From: Anaerobium acetethylicum
Lineage (GTDB): Bacteria; Bacillota; Clostridia; Lachnospirales; Lachnospiraceae
Reading direction: 5' to 3'
Assembly: GCF_900096945.1 (NCBI RefSeq)
Contig: NZ_FMKA01000033.1
Coordinates: 1-41,817, forward strand
DNA length: 41,817 bases
Position 1 is the first letter of the stretch; each line of letters begins with the position of its first letter. Positions 8,357-18,561 of the stretch are shown here, piece after piece. The position numbers and the translations under genes are program-made. The notes below the pieces were generated by a model. The model worked only from the letters and a program-made list of their open reading frames with translations, was not told the origin of the DNA and did no database searches.

Positions 8357-11300
8357 TTACAAACTTTCCATAATATTCAGCAAATTCTGGTAGCTATCCA
8401 CATCATGATACTTCACCTTTTCTGTTGAAATCTCATTGAACAGTTTCCTCGCACAAGATATCTTTGCCTTCTCTATCGGACGCAGATTAAGGCTTTCCAT
8501 TGTTCCTTTCGTTTCTGCAATAAAATAAATGTGCTTAACCGTCCCTTCAAAAAATGCAATAGCCCAGTCAGGCGAGTAATTCCCGACTGGTGTAGGTATC
8601 GAAAATCCCTTTGGTAATTTAGCATAAACGCAGACTTCCTCCGCACCATCTAAAGCCTCAGCAAATTTTTTCTCCACACTTTTCTCCGCAGTTCCATCTG
8701 TAAACACATAATCCTGAATATGCTTTTTGGCCCTGAAAGCTTTATCCAGCGTTTGGGAATGTTTTTCCGCTGTGAAGATTGTGCTGTCATACTCCCCTTC
8801 GATCTGATCATAGGAGATATGCTCCACAATCATAGTTGCCTTCTGCTCTTTTATCAGTCTAATGACTTTTGTGATGAATTCCTCTGGATTATTCTTAAAC
8901 ATGGCAAATGTCTGCGGCTTCAATCCCTTGAGTATAGCTGCAACCGTTCTACGCGTCAAAATTGTGCCTTCTGCAACTTTACCTACGAGGTCGTATTTAA
9001 TCTGGCTCGTTTCGGCATGCTTAAGCGTCTCTGTTCTGGTCCTTTCTCCGTAAAAACCATCACCATCTTTTATCAGATCTGCATTCAAGTTGTCTTTTTG
9101 CTCTGCATAGGTTGTCTTATATTGCAGCTGAGATACAAATAAATTCTCATCTATATGGTTTATGGATTTCGCTATCAGTTCATTACTGTCAAACTCCACG
9201 GTATATGCATATTTATGATTGATATACTTCCACAGTGTCTGGAACTGCTCTTTCGCAAAGTTCTCATTCAGATCATTGCTCGGTATCTTGGTTTCATTTC
9301 CGTTCTCAATCATATCAGCAAGAACCCTGTCATCAAAAATACTCTGGACCAGCATATGCACGCCATCCGCAATAGGAAGCAGCACTTCTGGTAATGGAGC
9401 CAGGCAATCATTCTCCATATCTGCATGATAGCCACTCGTTACGTTATCGTCCGAATCAATATAATCATTCTTCAGTAGATATCGATAAATTTCCTTCGCC
9501 TGCCTATCATCAATTTTAACCCTGTTTCCATCGACTTCAATGTGCTTACCAGCAAAATATTCGACTGTTGCCTTAGATGGCCTGTCATAAAGGACCTCTT
9601 TAATCTGCTTCTGCAGATCCCCAACAAACTGTTTGTAGCTTTCGCTTGCGATAACCGTGAGCTTGTTGATTTCATGGACTCTTTCCTTACCGCAGGTCTC
9701 TACATCCATCCTGTTACCATCCTGATTTACACAGATACGAAGACCTCGTCCAACTTCCTGTCTTTTCAATGTTGCGCTATCGCTGTGCTTCAACGTGCAT
9801 ATCTGAAAGACATTCGGATTATCCCATCCCTCACGCAATGCTGAATGTGAAAAAATAAAGCGCGTCGGTTCTTCAAAACTCAGCAGACGCTCCTTGTTCT
9901 TCAAAATCAGGTCATACGCTGATATATCGTCGCTATATTCAGTTCCTCTTTTCAGCTCGCTGTCAACAGATCGTCCTGTCTTTTTATCAATGCTGAAATA
10001 TCCTTTGTGCGTATCTTCCACTTCAATCCTATTTAGATACTGCTGGTAGGGAGACTCAATAATGGACCTGTATTCATTGAGAATATTCGTATATTCTTCT
10101 TCGAATACCTCCCCATATTCCCCCAGTACCTCTTCGCTATTCTCATCATATTGCCTATACTTGGCAACCTCATCTATAAAGAAAAGGGATAGTGTCTTAA
10201 TTCCCATATTAAACAGTTTTTCTTCTTTTTCAAAATGGGAAAGTATGGTTTCTCTGATCTGAATGCGGCGCATGTCCTTTTCTGAAATATCTCCAACAAC
10301 TTCTCCTTTTGATATTGCTTCTCCATTGCTGAATGTTATTCTTCCATTTACTGGATCAATCTCAGACACAGCGTATCCTTTATACTGCTCCATTTCGTTA
10401 GAAATGTAGTATAAGTTATCGCCAACTCCCAGAATACGCGATTCTCTGTTGATTGATTTGTTGTATGAAATCTCAAGTTCAATTTTTGCCATAGGCGGCT
10501 TTTTCGAAGAAAGGATGATGCTGTCAAGATACAAATATTTATCCGTACCTCTGAAGTTTTTCACCTCAAAGCCTTTGACTTCTATTTTTTTAACCAATTT
10601 CGCATTGTATGCATCAAGGGCATCCAGGACGTGAACAAGGTTGTTCTTTTTGGCATGCGTTGCCGAATAGTTGATGCTGAACAGGGGATTAAAGTTCTTC
10701 AAGGCATTCTGAGTCGCCTCCCCGCCCATCTTCTGAGGTTCGTCCAGAATCAGAATCGGATTGTTCTTCATGATTACATCGATGGGCCTGCGGCTTCCAA
10801 AGGCATCTATCTTGTCATAGATTTTTCGCGCCTCTTTGCTCCTTCCGCCCTCTTTCATAGAAGTATTGAATGCCTGGATGTTGATAATCATAACGTTTAT
10901 TCCGGCATCGCTTGAAAAGCTGTCCAGCTGATTAAGGTTGCTGCTGTTATAGATAAAGAAACGGGCTTTCTTTCCATAATGTTCCATGAAGTGATCCCGT
11001 GTTATTTCGAATGATTTATGTACGCCTTCCCTGATTGCAATGGATGGCACTACGACGATAAATTTGCTCCAGCCATAACGTTTATTCAACTCAAACATCG
11101 TTTTGATATATACATATGTTTTTCCGGTTCCCGTCTCCATTTCCACATCCAAAGAACAACGCCCCAGATGCTTGACCAATCCATCAGATAGCCTGATGTT
11201 ATTTGCATTCTGTATCCCATGTATATTGTCGATTAATGCGTCATCCGTTAGATTTAAAGGTTCATTTCTGAATCCCATATCATCGCTATCATCCGGCAAA

Positions 11301-11476
11301 TCCAGTTCCAGTTGTTCCGCAGCTAAAAACGACATCTGGGAATAAGTTTTCATCTCTTTTTTCCCCATATCCCGCACATAACTTACCCGGTCATGATACT
11401 GCTGTCCTTTAAAGACATTGACCACACTGTCAACAGCATCCGTCTGGTACTGCTGCACTTTAAATTTAAATTTCAT
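8357..11476 (-). CDS. res: Type III restriction enzyme, Res subunit
   Basis: 1039 residues, the usual size for Res. Walker A ETGTGKT lies at 114-120, followed by the SF2 box DEPQ (in ILILDEPQKMGG) and a late motif RQEVGRGLRI. The C-terminal PD-(D/E)XK cleavage site is visible as D970 in YSPDW and E988-T-K990 in AETKG, so the nuclease looks intact. Res translocates on DNA by ATP hydrolysis and cuts a set distance from an unmethylated site, in complex with Mod. It starts directly after the Mod stop (1-base gap), so the two are co-expressed as the family requires. It is the last gene of the compact operon starting near 18.24 kb. Confidence 0.95.
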   Translation of the reverse strand: MKFKFKVQQYQTDAVDSVVNVFKGQQYHDRVSYVRDMGKKEMKTYSQMSFLAAEQLELDLPDDSDDMGFRNEPLNLTDDALIDNIHGIQNANNIRLSDGLVKHLGRCSLDVEMETGTGKTYVYIKTMFELNKRYGWSKFIVVVPSIAIREGVHKSFEITRDHFMEHYGKKARFFIYNSSNLNQLDSFSSDAGINVMIINIQAFNTSMKEGGRSKEARKIYDKIDAFGSRRPIDVIMKNNPILILDEPQKMGGEATQNALKNFNPLFSINYSATHAKKNNLVHVLDALDAYNAKLVKKIEVKGFEVKNFRGTDKYLYLDSIILSSKKPPMAKIELEISYNKSINRESRILGVGDNLYYISNEMEQYKGYAVSEIDPVNGRITFSNGEAISKGEVVGDISEKDMRRIQIRETILSHFEKEEKLFNMGIKTLSLFFIDEVAKYRQYDENSEEVLGEYGEVFEEEYTNILNEYRSIIESPYQQYLNRIEVEDTHKGYFSIDKKTGRSVDSELKRGTEYSDDISAYDLILKNKERLLSFEEPTRFIFSHSALREGWDNPNVFQICTLKHSDSATLKRQEVGRGLRICVNQDGNRMDVETCGKERVHEINKLTVIASESYKQFVGDLQKQIKEVLYDRPSKATVEYFAGKHIEVDGNRVKIDDRQAKEIYRYLLKNDYIDSDDNVTSGYHADMENDCLAPLPEVLLPIADGVHMLVQSIFDDRVLADMIENGNETKIPSNDLNENFAKEQFQTLWKYINHKYAYTVEFDSNELIAKSINHIDENLFVSQLQYKTTYAEQKDNLNADLIKDGDGFYGERTRTETLKHAETSQIKYDLVGKVAEGTILTRRTVAAILKGLKPQTFAMFKNNPEEFITKVIRLIKEQKATMIVEHISYDQIEGEYDSTIFTAEKHSQTLDKAFRAKKHIQDYVFTDGTAEKSVEKKFAEALDGAEEVCVYAKLPKGFSIPTPVGNYSPDWAIAFFEGTVKHIYFIAETKGTMESLNLRPIEKAKISCARKLFNEISTEKVKYHDVDSYQNLLNIMESL

Positions 11477-11477
11477 A

Positions 11478-13313
11478 TTACAGCACCTTCCTTACCGTAG
11501 TCGGACTATATGTCGCAAATATCTGGTCAAAGTTCGTTGCAACGCTGTCAGTTGCCATGCTGCTATCACGAAAAACAGCATAGTAAGGCTGTTTCTGAGC
11601 TATCGCTTTGACAACATCATCAGTCACATCATCATCGAAGCAGGCAATAAGAAATCCATCATCTACATCAAATACTTTTTTGTTATTGATTGTTGTTTCC
11701 ATAATTTTACTTGAAAGCAATACTCCCAAATCAATCATAATTTGAAACAATAAATCTTCAGGAGTTCTATCTTTTTTAATGTTATCCATTACTGAATCGA
11801 ATAGAGATGGTTCATACTCAGCCGGATTATAATATACATCCTTCATATTCGAACTATCTAACTTAAACGTTCGAAATCCTGTATCGATGTTTTTATTCTG
11901 CCCTTTTACTTTTTTCCCTGCTCGGCGAATGCGTTCTTTTCCTATTTCACAAATATTTACATATCCATTTCTTAATGCTTCTGATTTCTCTTCTGTTTTC
12001 TCCGGTAGCTGAACCATGATGTATTTACGTTTTCCGTTATCTTCAGAATTCAACTTCATAACAGCATGCGCTGTTGTAGCTGATCCCGAAAAAAAATCTA
12101 AAATAATTGAATCTTTTTGTGTACCCATTTTCAATAGATGTATTAGCAATTCAGTTGGTTTTGGATTCGAAAATAATTCTTGGATTTTAAACAATTCTAT
12201 ATTTGTCTCTTTATTTGCACTATCCGTAGAACCACATTCTAGTAAAAGATTTGGATTTGCCGAATATGTATCTTTGTCATCATAATCATATATTTTCAAT
12301 TTAATTACTCCATTGTCATTGAGAAATCTATTTCGTTTTTCCAAATCTCTTGCTGTTTTTTCCCCTATTTGCCACCGCTTCCCGTCACGTGGCGTTACTC
12401 CTAATATTGGAAACTTCATTGAAGCTCTTGCATAATCACCAGCATCTTTCTTTTCGATAATTGCTGTTCTGTAGTTGCCATTCGAATCAGAAAATGGGTA
12501 TTTACGTAACTCAGTTGAAGTTACTCTTCTATTAAGGCACAATTCCGATGTTTTTCCATAACATAACTGATAATCAACTTGCGGACTTACCAATGCATTT
12601 AAAACATTGGTTGAAGTACTTTTCTTTTTCCACAAAAAGCAACCAATAAAATTCGATTCACCGAAAATCTCATCTGCAATTTTTCTCAAATTATGAACTT
12701 CATTATCATCTATTGAAATAAAAATCACGCCATCAACAGTCAATAAATCTTTGGCTAATCTAAGTCTTGGATACAGCATATTAAGCCAATCCGTATGAAA
12801 TCTACCGTTGCTCTCAGTATTTTGAAACAATCTATTACCATTCTCATCATACTGTCCACTATTTATTATATATTCATCTGCTGATATTGCAAAATTATCC
12901 TCATAAACAAAATCATTCCCTGTATTATATGGCGGATCAATATAAATCATTTTTATTTTTCCCAAATAAGTTTCCTTTAAAAGTTTTAATACATCTAGAT
13001 TATCCCCCTCAATATAAAGATTCTCTGTATTATCAAAATCAACACTTTCCTCTCTACATGGACGAAGCGTTTTTGCAATTGGCGCATTGGCCAAAAGAAT
13101 TGATTTCCTTTTATCTGGCCACGTAAACTGATAACGTTCTTCCTTTCCTTCAACAATAAAATCAGACAATTCCTGTCTTAATATGTCGAAATCAATCGCA
13201 TATTCAACCTTCCCATTTTTTATTACTTCCGTTATCGTATTAGGAAACAATTTCCCAATGCTTTCAATATTTCCATCAACTTCATTTATGCTGTGCATTT
13301 TCAATTTATCCAT
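11478..13313 (-). CDS. mod: Type III DNA methyltransferase, Mod subunit
   Basis: About 611 residues. The adenine-methylase motif IV DPPYNTG comes near residue 126 and the SAM-binding motif FFSGSATTAHAV near residue 407, the order of beta-class N6-adenine methylases such as type III Mod. The middle of the protein (about 200 residues) should carry the target recognition domain. I chose the ATG at 13313 because GCGGAGG lies 9 bases upstream; an ATG at 13337 would overlap the TIR gene by 20 bases without a good site. The distance to the TIR stop is 4 bases. Mod protects host DNA and gives Res its specificity. The recognition sequence cannot be read from the protein by eye. Confidence 0.95.
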   Translation of the reverse strand: MDKLKMHSINEVDGNIESIGKLFPNTITEVIKNGKVEYAIDFDILRQELSDFIVEGKEERYQFTWPDKRKSILLANAPIAKTLRPCREESVDFDNTENLYIEGDNLDVLKLLKETYLGKIKMIYIDPPYNTGNDFVYEDNFAISADEYIINSGQYDENGNRLFQNTESNGRFHTDWLNMLYPRLRLAKDLLTVDGVIFISIDDNEVHNLRKIADEIFGESNFIGCFLWKKKSTSTNVLNALVSPQVDYQLCYGKTSELCLNRRVTSTELRKYPFSDSNGNYRTAIIEKKDAGDYARASMKFPILGVTPRDGKRWQIGEKTARDLEKRNRFLNDNGVIKLKIYDYDDKDTYSANPNLLLECGSTDSANKETNIELFKIQELFSNPKPTELLIHLLKMGTQKDSIILDFFSGSATTAHAVMKLNSEDNGKRKYIMVQLPEKTEEKSEALRNGYVNICEIGKERIRRAGKKVKGQNKNIDTGFRTFKLDSSNMKDVYYNPAEYEPSLFDSVMDNIKKDRTPEDLLFQIMIDLGVLLSSKIMETTINNKKVFDVDDGFLIACFDDDVTDDVVKAIAQKQPYYAVFRDSSMATDSVATNFDQIFATYSPTTVRKVL

Positions 13314-13317
13314 TACT

Positions 13318-14142
13318 TTAATCCTCCGCAATATCATCCAGAAACTGATCTAACAAATAAGTCCAATATTGTTCCTCTATGGTTAGATCGAATATCTTTA
13401 ATATTTTATTTTTTAATTCAATAATACTTGCTTTGCAATTCGCTGTTCCATTTAGTACTGCACCCATTTTTCTAGTATCTACAGAACATTCATGATATTT
13501 AGGGTTGCCAAAATCAAAATCTGGTGTATAAATATTTGTATAATCGCTTTGAACAACCCATGCTGCCCCCATCTCATTTAAACAGGCTGGACTCTCTAAA
13601 TATGTGTTGGACCATAGAATAATCATAAACATATTTCTATCGATATTATTTCGAAGGTATTCGTATATATCTGTATCCAATGGTATTTTATGTAAAGGAT
13701 GTGATGTATAAATCAACTGATCATTCCTAACACCTAACCCACATATAAGTTTTTCGATGGCATTTCCATATTTAATATCATCTGATTTATGACTCAGAAA
13801 AATTTTGGGTATCGTATTCTTAATATCAATATTCGGCTCCGACTGCTCATCTTGAAAATGATAATTTTCTAACTCTTTTTGAAATTCGTCAATTAGTTTG
13901 AAATTTCTAGCATGTTCCTCTTTACTAAAGACATATTTGTTAGTATTTATTTTTGAGATGTTTTTTTGATACCAGTTGAATATTTCACCAACAGTATATT
14001 TTATAATCTCCAAATCTTTTTCTTCAATTCCCTTTTTTAAACCATCTAAAAAATTAACAATATTCCCCTCTGAAGTATATTTAGTAATCACATCTCTTAT
14101 ACCATTATATTCCACCTGTAAATGTTTGTATAAATCCATCAT
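13318..14142 (-). CDS. TIR-domain protein embedded in the type III operon
   Basis: 274 residues. Residues 1-105 are a helical, charged N-terminal region. Residues 112 to about 245 form a TIR domain: IPKIFLSHKSDD as the first strand and box, then MIILWSNTYLESPACLNEMGAAW, where E190 sits at the position of the catalytic Glu of NAD-cleaving TIR enzymes. That suggests NADase activity and cell suicide or signalling, but activity is inferred from the motif. GGAGG precedes two adjacent ATGs (14142 and 14139); the second has the better spacing and overlaps the DUF4391 stop as TGATG. It lies between DUF4391 and Mod in a compact operon, so it should be made with the restriction enzyme. Confidence 0.88.
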   Translation of the reverse strand: MMDLYKHLQVEYNGIRDVITKYTSEGNIVNFLDGLKKGIEEKDLEIIKYTVGEIFNWYQKNISKINTNKYVFSKEEHARNFKLIDEFQKELENYHFQDEQSEPNIDIKNTIPKIFLSHKSDDIKYGNAIEKLICGLGVRNDQLIYTSHPLHKIPLDTDIYEYLRNNIDRNMFMIILWSNTYLESPACLNEMGAAWVVQSDYTNIYTPDFDFGNPKYHECSVDTRKMGAVLNGTANCKASIIELKNKILKIFDLTIEEQYWTYLLDQFLDDIAED

Positions 14143-14750
14143 AGTTCCTCCATCTTTGCTTTATAGGCCTTTATTCTCTGAAACATTTCGAATTTCCGCT
14201 TAGGCTGTTTTTCATTTCTAGCCTGTTTTTCAAGAACATCTATCTGTTTCCGCAGTTTATCTTTTTCCCCATCAATCTCAATCTGTCTGTTAAGCGTATT
14301 ACCTTCTTCTATCCTGATGCCTCCTATTTGGACCACTATATTTTCCCATACGCTGTCCAAATCCAAGCCATGCAATTTGATTTCAAAGGCCTCTTTTCCC
14401 AGCCATTCCGTCCTCAGGACCTTTGTCTGATAAGCAACCAACCTATACTTATCCTCATATTCCATTACCAGCAGCATATACTGTCCGAACAGCTTTGCAA
14501 TCAGCGCAAGATTCCGCTCATCCACTTTTTCGCTCTTTACATTAACAAGCACGACAAAAATGGCTTTCACTTTTTCCCCTTCATTGATGTTCACTGATAT
14601 AGGAGAAATTTCATTCATAATGGTGATACGGCTGATATCCGTATCGAAGCTTTTTCTTCGATCATCGCTCAGCTCTTTTTCGAATTTGCTGTAAATAACT
14701 TTTTTATATATCGTTTTTTTTATCTCCGTCGATTCCGGTAATCCTAGCAT
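14139..14750 (-). CDS. DUF4391 family protein
   Basis: 203 residues. It matches DUF4391 (PF14335) in length and layout: LGLPESTEI at the start, FEKELS, an internal VKAIFVVLVNVKS strand, and a charged C-terminal helix (RKQIDVLEKQARNEKQ). The family has no proven biochemical role but is regularly found with an SNF2-type helicase and type III Mod and Res, the arrangement seen here. GAGGGATG precedes the ATG. Its gene lies 10 bases after the helicase stop and overlaps the TIR gene start. It is probably a structural or adaptor part of the helicase-restriction complex; this is inference from co-occurrence. Confidence 0.85.
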   Translation of the reverse strand: MLGLPESTEIKKTIYKKVIYSKFEKELSDDRRKSFDTDISRITIMNEISPISVNINEGEKVKAIFVVLVNVKSEKVDERNLALIAKLFGQYMLLVMEYEDKYRLVAYQTKVLRTEWLGKEAFEIKLHGLDLDSVWENIVVQIGGIRIEEGNTLNRQIEIDGEKDKLRKQIDVLEKQARNEKQPKRKFEMFQRIKAYKAKMEEL

Positions 14751-14760
14751 CGTCCATCCC

Positions 14761-17700
14761 TCACTTTACGACTATGAAGCATATAAGTTCAAAATCATCA
14801 AGTCCTGTTATATTGTTTGACAGGAAGCTGATCTGTTTTCCGCTTAGAAAACTATCTATATCGCTTTCTTCCTTCACATTGATAATAGAAGTAATTGCCT
14901 CTCCCAACAGTTCCGAATACTGCCTCATATTGCTTCCATCCCGAGTCTCTTTGTTGAATGCCGCGTACAACTCCCTGACCGGCTCCTTTTTCCCTCTGCA
15001 TAAGTAACGCAATTTATCCAGCATTTCTTTTGGCGACAGATGGTCCACTACCACTTCACCATCCTCTGTTATATACACCATATAGAAAGGATGCAGGCGG
15101 TTCTGATTATCAATATTAATCCCGTCCTTTATATTTTTGAGTATATAAATCACACCCGGCGGAGATTCCAAACTTGCCGGCACGACTGCATGCATGCCGA
15201 ATGGCGCACGCTCCACATCATGGTGCTCCTTTATATATTCGAGCAGATCTAGCCGGAACTCATTCAGTCCAAGATCCATAATCGATATTCCAGATGACAT
15301 ATCCTCTATGTCGACGACTTCTTCCTGGAGCCTCTTCAACTGCTGCTTTCGATATTCAAGATCGCCCTTTTCTTCGGCATTTACCAGGTCATCATCACCC
15401 GTAGAAGTCATGACCGAAATCCTCATCCTCGTTTCCACTCTTGCCTTCAGATTGATGTATTCATCCAGGGTCAGGTCGGGCCAGAAGTTCACTAACTGTA
15501 TGGTCTTATTCCTGCTTCCGATACGGTCTATTCGTCCGAATCTCTGAATAATTCGTACCGGATTCCAATGTATGTCGTAGTTTATCAGATAATCGCAGTC
15601 CTGCAGATTCTGTCCTTCTGATATACAGTCTGTTGCAATTAGGATGTCTATTTCCGCTTTACTGCCCGGCATCAGCAGGTCTTTGTCCTTCGATATAGGC
15701 GAAAAACAGGTAAGCACTGTGTTAAGGTCGCATCTGAGGTTCTTGATTGTGCTTCTTCCATCGACTGCTCCCGTTATCATCGCAGTATCAAGGCCATACT
15801 TATCTTTTATTGATTTGCTCATATTTTCATAGAGATAATATGCCGTATCCGCAAATGCCGTAAATATAATCACCTTTTTATTGTTGTCATTGATTGGATG
15901 CTCTATTTTATATGACACGATATCAATTAACTGCTGTAGTTTATAATCATATTCAGGAGTGATGTCGCTTACCATTTCCGTAAGGATATCCAGTATTTCT
16001 CTATCTTTTTCCAGGTCATACTGCCATGATGCATAGTCCATATCCGCCAGGTTTATCTTGATCTTTCTTCCTACTGAAAACAGATCCATATTCTGATCGT
16101 CAAAATCGAATTCCTCGCTGTCATAAATGTTTTCCACATCAATATCAGCAGACTTGCTCGACTTATAGCATTCAATTTCGCCAATTGTCTTCGACACATA
16201 ATCTCGAATTCTTGAAAGCGTGAGATTAAAGGAATACACAGAACTTTCCATACGTTTCATAAGATTAATACTCATTAAACGACGGATTCCCTGCTCTCGT
16301 CCTGTCTGTGAAAGTCCCGATCCTTTTATATTCATTGAATCTTTGTACCTTTCCAACCGGCTAGGCAGAATATAATTGGTCGGCGTGTAGATGCTCAGAT
16401 TGAGCTGCATCAACTGCTCATAAATTTCATTATAATTAATGGCATTGTCAAGCGAAGTCAGTTTCGGTCTTACCGAAACCGGCTTTTCCCTTTCTGGAAA
16501 CTTTCCGATGTCAGCAGTATCATAATACTTCTCAATATGCTTTCTGGATCGTGCAATCGTAACGCTGTCCAGCACTTCAAAGAAATCAAAGTCCAGCATA
16601 CGCAGCAGCCTGTCGGTGGTCCTGTTCTCCGGTTCCAGCTTGCTCCATGCATTAAATGCTCCCTGTGCATGTTTGAATATCTCATTGATAGGACGTTTCG
16701 TGTTCAGACGTTCATCAAGGATTCCGCTGTCTCCTTCATATGCCAATGCCAGCTGATTCCTCAGATCATTGAACCGGTTGTTCACCGGCGTAGCCGAAAG
16801 CATCAGCACTTTCGTTTTTACTCCTGCCCGTATGACTTTATTCAGAAGCCTAAGATAGCGGTTTTCTTTGTCCTTGAATTCCCCTGACAGCTCTCCTCCA
16901 TTGCGGAAGTTATGAGATTCATCGATTACCACCAGGTCGTAATTCCCCCAGTTCAGCCTTCCAAGATCTAATCCATTTGATTTACCATATTCACGTGACA
17001 AATCCGTATGGTACAGGATATCATAGTTCAATCGATCTGCGGCAATCGGATTATTTACATAATTGTCCTTGTATGTATTCCAGTTGTCATTGAGCTTTTT
17101 CGGGCATAAAACAAGTACCGATTTATTCCTGTTCTCATAATATTTAATGACCGCCAACGCTGTAAATGTCTTTCCCAGCCCCACGCTGTCAGCAAGGATA
17201 CATCCATTGAACTGCTCAAGTTTATTGATAATCGCCAGTACTGCATCCTTCTGGAAATTATAAAGCATATTCCAAATCTTGCTCTCCTTAAAGCCATTGG
17301 CCTCGTTCGGAAGCACATCTTCATTAATGTCATCGAGGAATTCATGGAAGATATTATACAAAGTAATAAAATAAATAAAATCCGGTGAATTTTCCTTATA
17401 AGCCGTCGTGATATTATCAATTACTTCTTCCGTGACGTCCTGAAGTTTGTTCTTATCACTCCAGATTGAATCAAAAAGGGTAATATATGCATTCCCAAAA
17501 GGGGCTTCAAACTTATTCACGTAGTTATAGGTGTTGTTTCCTCGTTCGCACCCAATATCGACCGTAGTAAATCCACTTATCGGCATATATGCAGTCTTGT
17601 TTTCACCTGCCTCTACATTGATAAATCCAGCCATATTCTCATTGGTCACGTTGGATTTGAAAGTGACCTTCTTTTTGATCCATTCTGCGCATTCTTTGGC

Positions 17701-18003
17701 AATGGCCTTCTGTGTCAATTCATTCCGAAGCTTTACCTCAAATTCCGTTCCATGAAGGCTCATTTCCCTATTAATACGTGGTATATAGAACTCCCGCTTT
17801 TCTTTCTTGGCATTCTCTGTCACAAAAGTAGGCGATGTGAATATGAACCGCAACTCTTCTATATTATCCAACTGCTTCTTTAATTCTTTATATGCATAAA
17901 TCGAAAAGCAAGCAGCCGCAATCGAAAGCCTGCTACCCTCTTTTATCTCTACCTGCAGATCATCTCTTACCAGTTTCGTAATGTTATCCAATATCTCTGG
18001 CAT
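14761..18003 (-). CDS. SNF2-type helicase of the type III restriction operon
   Basis: 1080 residues. SF2/SNF2 motifs are clear: Walker A ADSVGLGKTF, DESH box (VVIDESHNFRN), LSATPVNNR, and near residues 800-860 the C-terminal helicase motifs ATDCISEGQNLQ and QRFGRIDRIGS. The N-terminal 200 residues carry a phospholipase-D-like or unassigned domain that I do not recognise with confidence. GGGGAGGGTGA lies 9 bases before the ATG. Such helicases accompany DUF4391, Mod and Res and are thought to translocate on double-stranded DNA. It follows the small HTH gene by 44 bases and should share its promoter. No key ATPase residue is missing. Confidence 0.93.
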   Translation of the reverse strand: MPEILDNITKLVRDDLQVEIKEGSRLSIAAACFSIYAYKELKKQLDNIEELRFIFTSPTFVTENAKKEKREFYIPRINREMSLHGTEFEVKLRNELTQKAIAKECAEWIKKKVTFKSNVTNENMAGFINVEAGENKTAYMPISGFTTVDIGCERGNNTYNYVNKFEAPFGNAYITLFDSIWSDKNKLQDVTEEVIDNITTAYKENSPDFIYFITLYNIFHEFLDDINEDVLPNEANGFKESKIWNMLYNFQKDAVLAIINKLEQFNGCILADSVGLGKTFTALAVIKYYENRNKSVLVLCPKKLNDNWNTYKDNYVNNPIAADRLNYDILYHTDLSREYGKSNGLDLGRLNWGNYDLVVIDESHNFRNGGELSGEFKDKENRYLRLLNKVIRAGVKTKVLMLSATPVNNRFNDLRNQLALAYEGDSGILDERLNTKRPINEIFKHAQGAFNAWSKLEPENRTTDRLLRMLDFDFFEVLDSVTIARSRKHIEKYYDTADIGKFPEREKPVSVRPKLTSLDNAINYNEIYEQLMQLNLSIYTPTNYILPSRLERYKDSMNIKGSGLSQTGREQGIRRLMSINLMKRMESSVYSFNLTLSRIRDYVSKTIGEIECYKSSKSADIDVENIYDSEEFDFDDQNMDLFSVGRKIKINLADMDYASWQYDLEKDREILDILTEMVSDITPEYDYKLQQLIDIVSYKIEHPINDNNKKVIIFTAFADTAYYLYENMSKSIKDKYGLDTAMITGAVDGRSTIKNLRCDLNTVLTCFSPISKDKDLLMPGSKAEIDILIATDCISEGQNLQDCDYLINYDIHWNPVRIIQRFGRIDRIGSRNKTIQLVNFWPDLTLDEYINLKARVETRMRISVMTSTGDDDLVNAEEKGDLEYRKQQLKRLQEEVVDIEDMSSGISIMDLGLNEFRLDLLEYIKEHHDVERAPFGMHAVVPASLESPPGVIYILKNIKDGINIDNQNRLHPFYMVYITEDGEVVVDHLSPKEMLDKLRYLCRGKKEPVRELYAAFNKETRDGSNMRQYSELLGEAITSIINVKEESDIDSFLSGKQISFLSNNITGLDDFELICFIVVK

Positions 18004-18047
18004 TATTTAATCACCCTCCCCTATAAATTATACAAACTATGGGTACA

Positions 18048-18242
18048 TCAATCGGTACCTATACCGTCTTTTTTGCTTCGCATCTTTCGCCCATCCATTG
18101 GCTTTTCGACGTCGTCAGGTATGACCCAGACATCACTCAGTTTAAAAGCACCGATTATTCTCCCTTGTTCGCAAAGTAGCTGCACCCTCCTTCTTGAAAT
18201 ATCCCATTTTTCCGCAGTTTCCCTTGCTGATAAATATCCCAC
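18048..18242 (-). CDS. Small helix-turn-helix (MerR/excisionase-like) regulator
   Basis: 64 residues from a GTG start at 18242, with GGAGGTG about 7 bases upstream; the longer frame to 18344 would add a 34-residue hydrophobic leader, has no ribosome site and would begin upstream of the promoter, so I reject it. The sequence YLSARETAEKWDISRRRVQLLCEQGRI is a winged-helix HTH of the HTH_17/excisionase type: a domain that decides when neighbouring genes are expressed. A Lys/Arg-rich tail follows. It is the first gene of the type III operon and lies 39 bases below a good promoter, so it is a likely autoregulator. Confidence 0.85.
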   Translation of the reverse strand: MGYLSARETAEKWDISRRRVQLLCEQGRIIGAFKLSDVWVIPDDVEKPMDGRKMRSKKDGIGTD

Positions 18243-18287
18243 AAAAACACCTCCATATAGAAGCAATCGAAAAATCAATATAAAAAC

Positions 18288-18316
18288 AGTATATACCAAC
18301 GTGCGAACAATTACAA
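18288..18316 (-). promoter_or_regulatory. Sigma-A-like promoter of the type III defence operon
   Basis: On the minus strand, TTGTAA (18311-18316) and TATACT (18288-18293) are separated by exactly 17 bases. Transcription should begin near 18281, about 40 bases before the GTG start of the HTH gene. It is the only promoter I see for the HTH-helicase-DUF4391-TIR-Mod-Res operon. Confidence 0.65.
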
Positions 18317-18561
18317 ATACTGGATATAGGGATTTCAAGTCCAATTAAGACGCCAAAATCTACGTATCAAAAAAAATACATAAAACATACGAAAAATGTG
18401 TCCAGAGCCAACAAGAATCTAGCATAATATGTATAGCATTTATTCTTCCGCTTTTTTTGAATTGTTAGATGTAAAATGGAAGACTAATAATATCCAGAGA
18501 AGCAAGTATAAAAATGCTTGAAATAATTGTAATCAAACAACAGAAAGGAGGATGGAGTCCA

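Noticed and set aside
11534-11545. GTTGCAACG palindrome resembling the GCAAC operator
   Set aside because: It is a single copy inside the mod coding region with no promoter beside it.
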